Positions 17,289 through 25,132 of a DNA stretch of 64,000 bases are shown one piece after another. Within the stretch, counting starts at the first letter, position 1. Each line of letters opens with the position of its first letter. Under the pieces are notes generated by a model, which was not told where the DNA came from, did no database searches, and worked only from the letters and a program-made list of their open reading frames with translations. Origin of the DNA: Enterococcus sp. HY326 (GTDB lineage Bacteria; Bacillota; Bacilli; Lactobacillales; Enterococcaceae); contig NZ_JANLGQ010000001.1 in the NCBI RefSeq assembly GCF_026157065.1, positions 868,001 to 932,000 on the forward strand. Reading direction: 5' to 3'. The position numbers were made by a program, and so were the translations under genes.

Positions 17289-18329
17289 TTACACTTCAAC
17301 GCCAAAGGAAAAATTCTTTTCAACCTGACGCTGCTTGTTATAGCGATACAAAGAGATGCCAATTGAAATCGCAGTGGCCACAAGACAAATTGTGGCAATC
17401 CCGCTGAAAATTGGTGCTGGCAAGCCTTGGCCGTTGCTGTTTTCATTAAAGAAACGTAACAAATCGCCATCCGCCCAATCTTGTGTTGTCAGAAACTGAC
17501 TGATTTCTGTTGAAAAAATCAGCTTTTGGCTGCAAATCCAAATGAAACCTAAGGCGCTGACTACTGATGAAATAATGCTGCTGATGGTTACCAGAAGTGT
17601 CCAGCGGCGATAGCGCAGCTTGCAGACAATCGCAAACATTTCGACTAAACAGCACAGAATAATGACCATCACGGCAAAGTCGGCAAAGCTCTGTTCAAAA
17701 ACAGGTACGACAACGCGAGTGTTTGTTTGAATAAAAGTGAAGCTGGTAAAGTTAGCAAATAGCAAAAAGCCGATAATGCCAATTTGAATGACCAATTCGG
17801 CAATGGTATCTCCCAAAGGAATTTTTTTTGCAACCGGCGTCTTGATTAAGCTGTCAACTTGCCAGTCATCTTTTTTAGGCTTAAACATACCTGTTCGTTC
17901 CAAGATAACAAAACCAATAGTTGTCCAAACTAGACCTTGCAACGCTAAAGATATTCCCGAACCGATGGCCTCTGAAAGCACCTCAGTAAAAATAGCAATG
18001 CTCATGCCTTCGATAATTTGTTCAAAATAAGTGACGATACCGCCGATGATTGCGCCGACTGCTGCCGTTAGCGGAATAATTATTTTTAAGGTCCGCAGAT
18101 AATCATCATAGACAGCGGGCCCGATTAAATAGCGGGGATGCTGCCGATATTTTTCTGCTAATTTACGGGGACTGCCCATCTCCATTAAGACTGATTTGAT
18201 TTCTTCTTCCGTTGCATCATCCGGCAACATGTCCATGATATTGCTGTACAATTCTTTTTTGACTTCTGCCTGTTCCCCATCAGGCAGATAACCGATGACT
18301 TGATTAATATACGCTTCAACCCAATTCAT
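17289..18329 (-). CDS. HAAS-domain membrane protein linked to PadR regulator
   Basis: 346 residues. The N-terminal ~70 (NWVEAYINQVIGYLPDGEQAEVKKELYSNIMDML...MGSPRKLAEKY) form a HAAS helical signalling domain; several transmembrane helices follow. Such proteins are regularly encoded beside PadR repressors and are thought to modulate them or sense envelope state. It starts 2 bases after the PadR stop, so the two form one operon. Molecular function unknown. Confidence 0.8.
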   Translation of the reverse strand: MNWVEAYINQVIGYLPDGEQAEVKKELYSNIMDMLPDDATEEEIKSVLMEMGSPRKLAEKYRQHPRYLIGPAVYDDYLRTLKIIIPLTAAVGAIIGGIVTYFEQIIEGMSIAIFTEVLSEAIGSGISLALQGLVWTTIGFVILERTGMFKPKKDDWQVDSLIKTPVAKKIPLGDTIAELVIQIGIIGFLLFANFTSFTFIQTNTRVVVPVFEQSFADFAVMVIILCCLVEMFAIVCKLRYRRWTLLVTISSIISSVVSALGFIWICSQKLIFSTEISQFLTTQDWADGDLLRFFNENSNGQGLPAPIFSGIATICLVATAISIGISLYRYNKQRQVEKNFSFGVEV

Positions 18330-18331
18330 TT

Positions 18332-18667
18332 TTACTCATCCTCTCCTTGAATCCTTTGTAAACTGACCGACATTTTTTTTGACTCCACTAATAATTCCCG
18401 AAAAATTTCTTCCCCTAATGAACTAATCTGATAATACTTGCGGGGGCGGCTCTCAGTTGTGTCCCACGTGCTAGATAATAATTCCTGTTTTTCTAATCTC
18501 CGCAGTAATGGATAAAGCGTGTTGGCTTCAATGGCGACGCCAACATCCTGTAAAATCTCCAACAATTCATATCCATAATGGGGCTGATACAAAGATGCTA
18601 GCACTAGCAAAGTTAAATTCCCCCGCCGCATTTCTGTAATAAAAGATTGCGATAATGATTTTTCCAT
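18332..18667 (-). CDS. PadR-family transcriptional repressor
   Basis: 111-residue winged-helix regulator: GNLTLLVLASLYQPHYGYELLEIL...IEANTLYPLLRRLEKQELLSSTWDTTESRPRKYYQIS is the typical PadR core with a short C-terminal helix. Likely autoregulated, since a palindrome lies inside its promoter spacer. Confidence 0.92.
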   Translation of the reverse strand: MEKSLSQSFITEMRRGNLTLLVLASLYQPHYGYELLEILQDVGVAIEANTLYPLLRRLEKQELLSSTWDTTESRPRKYYQISSLGEEIFRELLVESKKMSVSLQRIQGEDE

Positions 18668-18686
18668 CGAATCACCTCATAAATTT

Positions 18687-18715
18687 ATTATGGTGTGTGA
18701 CACACAACATTGCAA
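18687..18715 (-). promoter_or_regulatory. PadR promoter with embedded palindromic operator
   Basis: On the minus strand -35 TTGCAA (18710-18715) and -10 CATAAT (18687-18692) are 17 bp apart. The spacer contains the 13-bp palindrome TGTGTGACACACA (18694-18706). Occupancy by a repressor would block polymerase, so this is a good PadR operator candidate. Confidence 0.6.
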
Positions 18716-18744
18716 GAATAAAAATTTTTTTTTGTTGCGGAATA

Positions 18745-18780
18745 CAAAAAAAATTCCTGTAGAAAAAACTACAGGAAAAT
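18745..18780 (-). terminator. intrinsic terminator of arr
   Basis: Stem TTCCTGTAG / CTACAGGAA with a 6-nt loop and a long T run on the minus strand, immediately after the arr stop. Confidence 0.85.
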
Positions 18781-18782
18781 TA

Positions 18783-19196
18783 TTAATCAATAATTTCAGC
18801 TCGACCTTCTGCTTTCAATTGGGCGAGGCCTGCTTGCATTTTTGCAATCATTTCTTCAGGATGGCGCTCCCATGTCGCCAATTCCGCCACAACCTTTAGC
18901 GGCTCTTTTGACCGATAAGAGCGGGTTGGATTGCCGGGAAATTTTTTATCAGTGACATTCGGATCATTTTCAAATGCGCCTTGTGGCTCCACTAAATAAA
19001 TTCGTTCTCGGCCAGCACCTTGAGCTAACTCTGCTCCCCATTTGGCAGCTTCCAGTGTCGCTGTAAAATAAATATAATTGGAGATGCGCTGAGCCTCATA
19101 ATTAGATTCATGTCGGGGCATTAATAAATCCCCTAAGGCGAGCTCAGCCTTGGTTCCATGCAAAAAAGGGCCACGATCTAAAACTGAATCTGTCAT
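18783..19196 (-). CDS. arr: rifampin ADP-ribosyltransferase (Arr)
   Basis: 137-residue enzyme that inactivates rifamycins by NAD-dependent ADP-ribosylation. The family pattern is visible: GPFLHGTKAELALGDLLMPRHESNYE near the start, NYIYFTATLEAAKWGAELAQGAGRERIYLVEPQGAFENDPNVTDKKFPGNPTRSYRS in the middle, and VVAELATWERHPEE. Full length for the family. It lies 12 bases after a GNAT gene with which it is probably cotranscribed. No integron, IS or plasmid feature is nearby, so it looks chromosomal. Confidence 0.93.
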   Translation of the reverse strand: MTDSVLDRGPFLHGTKAELALGDLLMPRHESNYEAQRISNYIYFTATLEAAKWGAELAQGAGRERIYLVEPQGAFENDPNVTDKKFPGNPTRSYRSKEPLKVVAELATWERHPEEMIAKMQAGLAQLKAEGRAEIID

Positions 19197-19208
19197 TTTC
19201 CACTACTC

Positions 19209-19766
19209 CTATGCTTGAAATTCTGAACGCAGCAATTCATATTCGTTCATATCACGAAATTCTCCATACATGAAAATATCTTCTTTATGACAACCGACTA
19301 AACTGAAACCGGCTTTTTGTGCTACTAAATTGCTACCAACATTTTCTTTATCCGCATAAATAACTAATTTATTTAAAGCTAACGTGTCAAAACTAAATTC
19401 ACAAATCTTTTTGACCGCATCTGTGACGATATTGCGTTTGGTATATTCATTCGAAAGCCAGTAGCCGATTTCCGCTTTCTTAGTCAGTTTATTAATTTTA
19501 TGCAAATCGATCGTACCAATAATTTTCTGACCCTCTGCAATAATAAACAGTCGATCCGTTCCATTAGCGGTACCTGTCAGTTTCATTTTAAGAAAATCCG
19601 TTTGATTCTCAGGCCCATCAACAGTCTCCACAAAATCCAAAAAAGTGCGGAGATGCGCTTTTTGAGCATCAACAAGCTGAAACAATTCCTCTGCCATCGA
19701 AAATTCCGGTGCTAGCAAAAATAAATTTTCACTCTCCCGCAAAGGCATTGAAAGATAATCCTTCAT
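19209..19766 (-). CDS. GNAT N-acetyltransferase (RimJ/RimL-like)
   Basis: 185-residue acetyltransferase. FIIAEGQKIIGTIDLHKINKLTKKAEIGYWLSNEY and NKLVIYADKENVGSNLVAQKAGFSLVGCHKED are the acetyl-CoA-binding core of RimJ/RimL-type enzymes, which acetylate N-termini or small amines. ATG 19766 chosen for GGAGGA 6 bases upstream. Substrate unknown. Confidence 0.85.
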   Translation of the reverse strand: MKDYLSMPLRESENLFLLAPEFSMAEELFQLVDAQKAHLRTFLDFVETVDGPENQTDFLKMKLTGTANGTDRLFIIAEGQKIIGTIDLHKINKLTKKAEIGYWLSNEYTKRNIVTDAVKKICEFSFDTLALNKLVIYADKENVGSNLVAQKAGFSLVGCHKEDIFMYGEFRDMNEYELLRSEFQA

Positions 19767-19886
19767 AACGATTCCTCCAATAATTATTTTTCTCAACAGT
19801 ATACCATGACTAGAAAATGATTGGATAGATTCTAATTAGCATATCCTTTAACTATTTAGCCCGTTGGTTAAAAATAACGCTATTTA

Positions 19887-19920
19887 AACAAGTCCCCCTG
19901 ACTAAGCAAGAGGACTTGTT
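19887..19920 (-). terminator. hairpin downstream of the GntR gene
   Basis: Perfect 9-bp arms AACAAGTCC / GGACTTGTT. The T run is weak on the minus strand and better on the plus strand; most likely the terminator of the mupG-gntR transcript. Confidence 0.5.
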
Positions 19921-20003
19921 TTATCTTTTCGGGCTATTTTAAATCCTTTTAACACTGTTGGTTATTTTAAGAATAATCTTTCCTCTTAGCTAATAATACC
20001 ACC

Positions 20004-20684
20004 TTAAGAAAAATAATTTGGATATGCCTCCATCAACCTTGGTAAAGTATTTTCAAGGGCATCTAAATGACGATCAACAAATGCCGAAATTTTTTCAAGC
20101 TGCTGCTTTTCAATTATTTCAGCTAATTCGACATTTTCTTGGTAACGTCGGTCCGTATAATTAATATCCAGAACTTCCAATGTACGCAAGCGATTCAGTG
20201 CGCCACCGTTTTTTTGAAGAAGCTTCCACGCATCCCCATGCCCATCAATCTCATAAATAATACGATGAAAAGAATTATCTAATAGGAACATCGATACACG
20301 GCCATCTTTAATTTTTAAGAAAACCTTTTGAGCTTGTAGCTCCTCCTTTAACGAAGCCAGCGACTCTTCCGTTCTTTTTTCACAGGCAATCGCAATGATT
20401 TCCCGTTCCACTGTTTTCCTCATGAAAACTAAGTTTCGGATATCCGCCACGTCAATCTTCGAAACAAAGGTCCCCTGCTTCGATCGAATATCGACTAGCC
20501 CCTCATTTTCTAAAAGAATCAGGGCCTCTCGAACGGGTGTCCGACTGACGTTCAGCTCGGAAGCGATGGACGGCTCACTTATTTTATCACCAGGGATAAA
20601 ATAAAATTCAATGATACTCTGTTTCAAGGTACGATAAATAAACTCGCGAGTGCTTTCTTTTTTTCTAGGAATATGCTTAAGCAA
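20004..20684 (-). CDS. GntR/FCD-family transcriptional regulator
   Basis: 226 residues: N-terminal wHTH (STREFIYRTLKQSIIEFYFIPGDKISEPSIASELNVSRTPVREALILLENEGLVDIRSKQGTFVS) and a helical FCD effector domain with HRIIYEIDGH. This subfamily often senses sugar acids (UxuR, ExuR). It follows the MupG-like gene by 18 bases and is divergent from uxaC-uxuBA, so it probably represses the uronate genes, with an aldonate/uronate inducer by analogy. Confidence 0.88.
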   Translation of the reverse strand: MLKHIPRKKESTREFIYRTLKQSIIEFYFIPGDKISEPSIASELNVSRTPVREALILLENEGLVDIRSKQGTFVSKIDVADIRNLVFMRKTVEREIIAIACEKRTEESLASLKEELQAQKVFLKIKDGRVSMFLLDNSFHRIIYEIDGHGDAWKLLQKNGGALNRLRTLEVLDINYTDRRYQENVELAEIIEKQQLEKISAFVDRHLDALENTLPRLMEAYPNYFS

Positions 20685-20702
20685 GTAAATCCCTCTCCTC
20701 CG

Positions 20703-21794
20703 TTAAACTTCCTCTAAATGAAAAGATGTCCAAGGTTGCATGGTTTCCAGCAGCAGCCAGTCCTCTTCCAGAACTTTGCCAACCACATTCACTTTTTCAT
20801 CCGCTAACCGGTCTTTTTTTGCAATTTGCAATTCACCTTTATATTGTAAGTATAAATCATTATCAATCAGGATGTCACCTTTTCTAATGTTATCGGTATT
20901 ATTGGGCTGAACAGATTGGTCTGCATATCTTTTACGCCCATCTGATTTTGTCCGATAAACAAAAGGTGTGACCTCTCCTCTATAGATGTGGGTATGATTT
21001 AAAACTATCTCTTTTTCAATTTCAGAAAGTTTATTTGCTAGTTTCACTCTGATGGGGATTGTCCTCATTTGGAAGATTTTAGAAACAGCTGCTAGTTCTT
21101 TATCGGAAGCATAGGCATTGCCAATAATCACACAATCAATTGATTTCAAAAATAAAAGATGGGCCGCTTGTGTTTCAATCGACAACGGACGGTGGGCTTC
21201 TACCGTACAGATACCTTCTTCCATCGGCCAAGGCCCAAACGTGCCAGAGGGAGCATTAATAAAAGCAGCAGTCGGAATATTTTGCTTGCGGAATTTATCG
21301 TTGCAAGATAGAAAATAATCGTAATCCAAGCCAGTGAAAGCGTGGGGATAAAAGTTATGGGACCCAATTAAATATCCCGTTCTAGGTTGGCGAGAAATAA
21401 TATTTTCCAAATAGTTTGTCCCATGACTCATATTAATTTCAATCAATAAGTCATAGGGATTATGGGTCATTTCTGCCTCTTCCACACCGCTAAATCCCAA
21501 ATCTAATCGAATGCCATCCGCTCCTAATTCATAAAAAAAAGCGAGGTCTGAATAAGAAATTTGCAATTGCTTAAAAATGGCGGGGCTAACATCCAGAATC
21601 ACTTCAAAATGATTTTCCTTAGCTACCGCGATAATCTCTTTAAAATCTGCAAGAATCTGCTCTTGATTTCCAGTTATTTCTAATAAACTAATAAAAAGCC
21701 TAGAAAAACCAAAACGAGCAGCCTTCGTAATATACAAGACATCTCTCGTTTTTTCTGATTTGCTAGGATAAATCGAAATTCCTATTTTTTTCAT
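20703..21794 (-). CDS. MupG-like 6-phospho-glycosidase (DUF871, GH170 type)
   Basis: 363-residue TIM-barrel protein of the DUF871 family; the characterised member, S. aureus MupG, cleaves MurNAc-6-phosphate from GlcNAc. Family features: KKIGISIYPSKS start, FSRLFISLLE, GADGIRLDLGFSG, NFYPHAFTGLDYDYF, GPWPMEEGICTVEAHR and a C-terminal cyclophilin-like domain (VTPFVYRTKSDGRKRYAD). ATG 21794 follows GAGGTG. No murQ or mur PTS is nearby; it is divergent from uronate genes and an orphan EIIC, so its substrate may be a phosphorylated uronic-acid-containing disaccharide (inference). Confidence 0.8.
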   Translation of the reverse strand: MKKIGISIYPSKSEKTRDVLYITKAARFGFSRLFISLLEITGNQEQILADFKEIIAVAKENHFEVILDVSPAIFKQLQISYSDLAFFYELGADGIRLDLGFSGVEEAEMTHNPYDLLIEINMSHGTNYLENIISRQPRTGYLIGSHNFYPHAFTGLDYDYFLSCNDKFRKQNIPTAAFINAPSGTFGPWPMEEGICTVEAHRPLSIETQAAHLLFLKSIDCVIIGNAYASDKELAAVSKIFQMRTIPIRVKLANKLSEIEKEIVLNHTHIYRGEVTPFVYRTKSDGRKRYADQSVQPNNTDNIRKGDILIDNDLYLQYKGELQIAKKDRLADEKVNVVGKVLEEDWLLLETMQPWTSFHLEEV

Positions 21795-21823
21795 TTTCTT
21801 CACCTCGTCGATTTTCTAACGAT

Positions 21824-21837
21824 TAAAATCGCTTTCT
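21824..21837 (-). promoter_or_regulatory. weak cre-like site upstream of mupG-like gene
   Basis: AGAAAGCGATTTTA on the minus strand matches the CcpA cre consensus at 11 of 14 positions. Location between divergent carbohydrate genes fits catabolite control. Confidence 0.35.
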
Positions 21838-21873
21838 TTTATGATTTTAACACAAAAACGAAATATTTTATTG

Positions 21874-21920
21874 AGTATTTTCATTTTTTTATTGAAATAC
21901 TAAATTTATTAATGTAATAT
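21874..21920 (+). promoter_or_regulatory. uxaC promoter with overlapping inverted repeat
   Basis: -35 TTGAAA (21892-21897), 17-bp spacer, -10 TAATAT (21915-21920). An inverted repeat AGTATTT (21874-21880) / AAATACT (21895-21901) overlaps the -35 and is a candidate operator for the divergent GntR regulator. Confidence 0.55.
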
Positions 21921-21944
21921 ACAAGTATAAAAGGTGGTTTAATA

Positions 21945-23360
21945 ATGAAAACAACTTACCAAACAGAAAATTTTCTACTGAGAAATCCTTTCTCAATCAG
22001 GATATATCACGAATTCGCAAAAAAAACACCTGTGATTGACTACCACTGTCATTTAAAGCCTAACGAAATATATAACAATCGAAAATACGCAAATTTAACG
22101 GAATTATGGCTTCAGAAAGATCATTATAAATGGCGTTTGATGAGAGCGAATGGTATCCCTGAAAAGTGTATCAGTGGCAATGCTTCTGATAAGGAAAAAT
22201 TTTTAGCCTGGGTAGAAACTATCGAACGCGCTCCAGGCAATCCACTCTTCCAATGGTCGCATATGGAGCTCGAAATGTATTTTGGTATCAATCTAAGCAT
22301 CAACAAAAAAAATGCCGAGCTAATTTGGGAAAAAGCGAATGCCCAACTTGGAAAACTTGGCTACGGCGCACGAGATTTTATTCATCAATCCAATGTCCAT
22401 TTGATTGGAACGACAGACAACCCGTTAAGCAGTCTAGAATATCATCAAAAGCTAGCCCAAGAATCTGCCAAGGTTTTTACTGTCGTCCCTACCCTCCGTT
22501 TAGATAATTTTTTTGAAATTAGCGATAACAACTTTTTTGCAGATATTTATCAGCTATCCGGATTTAGATGCGAGTCACTAGAAAACTATTTAGCTTTCGT
22601 TGGTAAGCGCATTCATTTCTTTTTAAAAAATGGCTGTCGCTCTGCCGATTTGGGATTAGTACATACCAATTGGCAAGCAATCACAACTAATCCAGCTTCC
22701 ACTTACACAAAAATGCGTAAGGGAAAAGAAGTAAATCAAATTGAGAAACAGGATCTGAATACTTATCTGTTAATTGAAATCATGAAGATGATTTATCAAG
22801 TAGATTGGGTTCTCCAACTACACATAGGCGCTGCCGCCAGTGTCAATCAAGAAGCTGTCAAACGGTTAGGTAAAGGCACTGGTTTTGATTCCATCATTGA
22901 CCAAGGCAATCTTGCCTCAAGTCTGCTTTATCTTTTTAATGAAGTGAATAACCAACACAGCTTACCAAAGGTGATTCTTTATAATATTGATGGAACTAAA
23001 AACGTTGTCCTTGAATCCATCATGGCTTGTTTTCAGGACAATGAAGCAGGTATCAAAGGTAAAATCCAACACGGTCCCGCTTGGTGGTTCCAAGATACTT
23101 TGAGAGGAAATCGTCGACAACTAGCTGATTTAGCTGAGCAGGGAATTCTGATGAACTTCATCGGCATGACAACTGATTCCCGCAGTTTTCTCTCCTATGC
23201 TCGCCATGATTATTTCCGAAGAATCCTCTGTGATTGTTTGGGGAATTGGATTGAAGCAGGAGAAGTTCCCGATGATGATGACTTTATTCAGGAATTTATC
23301 GAGAGTATCGCTTATCGCAACGCTCTTGATTATTTTAATTTTTCATTAGTTAAGCAATAG
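21945..23360 (+). CDS. uxaC: glucuronate (uronate) isomerase
   Basis: 471 residues. VIDYHCHLKPNEIYNNRKYANLTELWLQKDHYKWRLMRANG at the N-terminus is diagnostic, with the metal-binding HxH; RGNRRQLADLAEQGILMNFIGMTTDSRSFLSYARHDYFRRILC is the conserved C-terminal block. It converts D-glucuronate to D-fructuronate (or galacturonate to tagaturonate). RBS AAAGGTGG. First gene of the plus-strand uronate operon; the presence of UxuB/UxuA downstream favours glucuronate. Confidence 0.95.
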   Translation: MKTTYQTENFLLRNPFSIRIYHEFAKKTPVIDYHCHLKPNEIYNNRKYANLTELWLQKDHYKWRLMRANGIPEKCISGNASDKEKFLAWVETIERAPGNPLFQWSHMELEMYFGINLSINKKNAELIWEKANAQLGKLGYGARDFIHQSNVHLIGTTDNPLSSLEYHQKLAQESAKVFTVVPTLRLDNFFEISDNNFFADIYQLSGFRCESLENYLAFVGKRIHFFLKNGCRSADLGLVHTNWQAITTNPASTYTKMRKGKEVNQIEKQDLNTYLLIEIMKMIYQVDWVLQLHIGAAASVNQEAVKRLGKGTGFDSIIDQGNLASSLLYLFNEVNNQHSLPKVILYNIDGTKNVVLESIMACFQDNEAGIKGKIQHGPAWWFQDTLRGNRRQLADLAEQGILMNFIGMTTDSRSFLSYARHDYFRRILCDCLGNWIEAGEVPDDDDFIQEFIESIAYRNALDYFNFSLVKQ

Positions 23361-23462
23361 CTTGCTACTCATTAAGCTATGGAATTAAGCAGCACCTAAA
23401 AGGAGGATTGAAAACTGGTTAGTTGTACCATTCAAGGTTCTTTAAAGAAGTTATCAAAAGCT

Positions 23463-23476
23463 TAAAAACGTTTCAA
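23463..23476 (+). promoter_or_regulatory. cre-like site between uxaC and EIIC gene
   Basis: TAAAAACGTTTCAA matches the cre consensus at 12 of 14 positions, in the 207-bp gap upstream of the PTS gene. An AAAAGGAGG at 23398-23406 has no credible ORF after it, possibly a remnant of a lost gene. Confidence 0.4.
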
Positions 23477-23567
23477 AGCTACCAACAAGAAAACAATTGG
23501 ATTCACTTCTGCAATTTTTTTACCACTAAATTATTTCAAAAATGAATGATGATACAGGAGGAAAAAA

Positions 23568-24818
23568 ATGAACAAATTTGTTGAATTAATGGAGAAAAGT
23601 TTTGTCCCAATTGCCTCTAAATTAGGAAATCAACGTCACCTAGTTGCAATTCGTGATGCCTTTGTTGTCTCAATGCCATTAATGATTTTAGGCTCTTTTG
23701 GAACGTTAATTAATACCCTGCCAATCACTGCCTACCAAAATTTTATGATGAACTTATTCGGTGAGAAATGGCTGGCCTTTGGTACTGGGTTGAATAACGG
23801 CACCTTCAACATTCTTTCTTTACTTACTGTTTTTGCTTTAGGCTATAATTTAGGTCGCTCTTACAAAGCAGATGGTTTGATGTGTGGCGTAGTATCAGTC
23901 AGCGCCTTCTTCATCTTTGGTGGTCTCACTGGTTTGAACTCAAAAGGATTATTTGTTGCGTTAATTTGCGGTATCATTGCAACTGAAATTTTTGTTCGGC
24001 TAAGTAACAATCATAAACTTGTCATTACAATGCCTGATGGCGTGCCACCAGCAGTTGGTCGTGCATTTGAAGCACTCTTTCCTTCAATGATTACTTTAGC
24101 CCTTTTTGGTTTAGTACCGTTAGTTTGTGCCTTTTTAGGTGTTGAAGACGTGGTCAACTCTTTTTACGAATTGGTTCAAAAACCTTTTATGGGACTATCC
24201 AATAACCTCGGTGCTGCAATTATTATTCCTTTTGCTATCCAAATCCTTTGGTTTTTCGGTCTACACGGCGGAAATATTTTAGCTCCGTTTATGGAAACAA
24301 TTAATACACCAGCAATTGATGCAAATATTTCTGCTCTAGCAGCAGGTGATCCAGCTCCTTACTTAATTAATAAACCTTTTATGACTGCATTTGTCCATCT
24401 TGGTGGAGCAGGTGCAACAATCGGGTTAATTATTGCCATTCTTTTGGTTGGGCGTCACGTGAAAACTTTGCGTACGGTGACTGAATTGTCTGCTCCAGCC
24501 TCCATCTTTAATATCAATGAACCAATGATTTTTGGATTCCCAATTGTCCTGAACCCAATTTTATTCTTACCTTATGTTTTCGGACCGGTAATCCTTTGTG
24601 TTGTCGCCTATCTCGTGACAAAAATGGGGCTAGTACCCGCAGCAACTTTTGTTATCCCTTGGAATATTCCGCCAATAATTGGTGGTGTTTTGGCAACTAA
24701 GTCTTGGACTGGCGGTATCTTAGCGGCTGTCAATTTATTACTAAGCGTCTTGATTTATCTGCCGTTTGTAAAAATCATTGTCAATCAAGAAACAAAGAAA
24801 GAACATATGAACGCTTAA
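23568..24818 (+). CDS. orphan PTS EIIC, lactose/cellobiose family
   Basis: 416-residue membrane permease of the Lac/Cel class. FVPIASKLGNQRHLVAIRDAFVVSMPLMILGSFGTLIN is the typical N-terminus, and FNINEPMIFGFPIVLNPILFLPYV holds the substrate-site NEPxxFG motif. No EIIA or EIIB is encoded nearby, so it must borrow them. Lac/Cel EIIC proteins import beta-linked disaccharides phosphorylated at the non-reducing sugar; here the product likely contains a uronic acid (inference from uxaC/uxuBA and the MupG-like gene). Confidence 0.88.
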   Translation: MNKFVELMEKSFVPIASKLGNQRHLVAIRDAFVVSMPLMILGSFGTLINTLPITAYQNFMMNLFGEKWLAFGTGLNNGTFNILSLLTVFALGYNLGRSYKADGLMCGVVSVSAFFIFGGLTGLNSKGLFVALICGIIATEIFVRLSNNHKLVITMPDGVPPAVGRAFEALFPSMITLALFGLVPLVCAFLGVEDVVNSFYELVQKPFMGLSNNLGAAIIIPFAIQILWFFGLHGGNILAPFMETINTPAIDANISALAAGDPAPYLINKPFMTAFVHLGGAGATIGLIIAILLVGRHVKTLRTVTELSAPASIFNINEPMIFGFPIVLNPILFLPYVFGPVILCVVAYLVTKMGLVPAATFVIPWNIPPIIGGVLATKSWTGGILAAVNLLLSVLIYLPFVKIIVNQETKKEHMNA

Positions 24819-24835
24819 CTAGCTTATAAGAAACT

Positions 24836-25028
24836 AAAAAGACTGTGATGACAGGTATTTAAAACATATTCGGAAAACTGCCATGCCAAATGAATTTTTA
24901 TAGCCTAAAGAAAAGTTCTGAACGTAATGATTTCATAATCGTTTGGCTTTACAACTTTAAAGCCGCTATTTGATTCAGTTCAATGGTCGGATATTTGTTT
25001 TAATTCCACAATCTATCACAGTCTTTTT
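24836..25028 (+). repeat. 193-bp structured element with 14-bp terminal inverted repeats
   Basis: The gap between the EIIC gene and uxuB contains no gene but has AAAAAGACTGTGAT (24836-24849) matched perfectly by ATCACAGTCTTTTT (25015-25028), with an internal perfect 7-bp hairpin GGCTTTA/TAAAGCC (24945-24964). It could be a MITE-like element or a long-loop terminator/attenuator between operon genes. Confidence 0.5.
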
Positions 25029-25132
25029 TTATCTTAGCAACTGTGTACCCGAAGTTAGCCAAAATCCGGATGTTCTTTTTTCAAATTAAAGGGCCGTATC
25101 AATATCCAATTCTTATTTCTAGGAGGAACAGA

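Noticed and set aside
18783-19196. arr as part of an integron or transposon cassette
   Set aside because: No attC-like site, integrase, transposase or flanking repeats seen.
23398-23420. AGGAGG followed by a TTG or CTG mini-ORF downstream of uxaC
   Set aside because: Encodes only a few residues; probably a relic or chance RBS.
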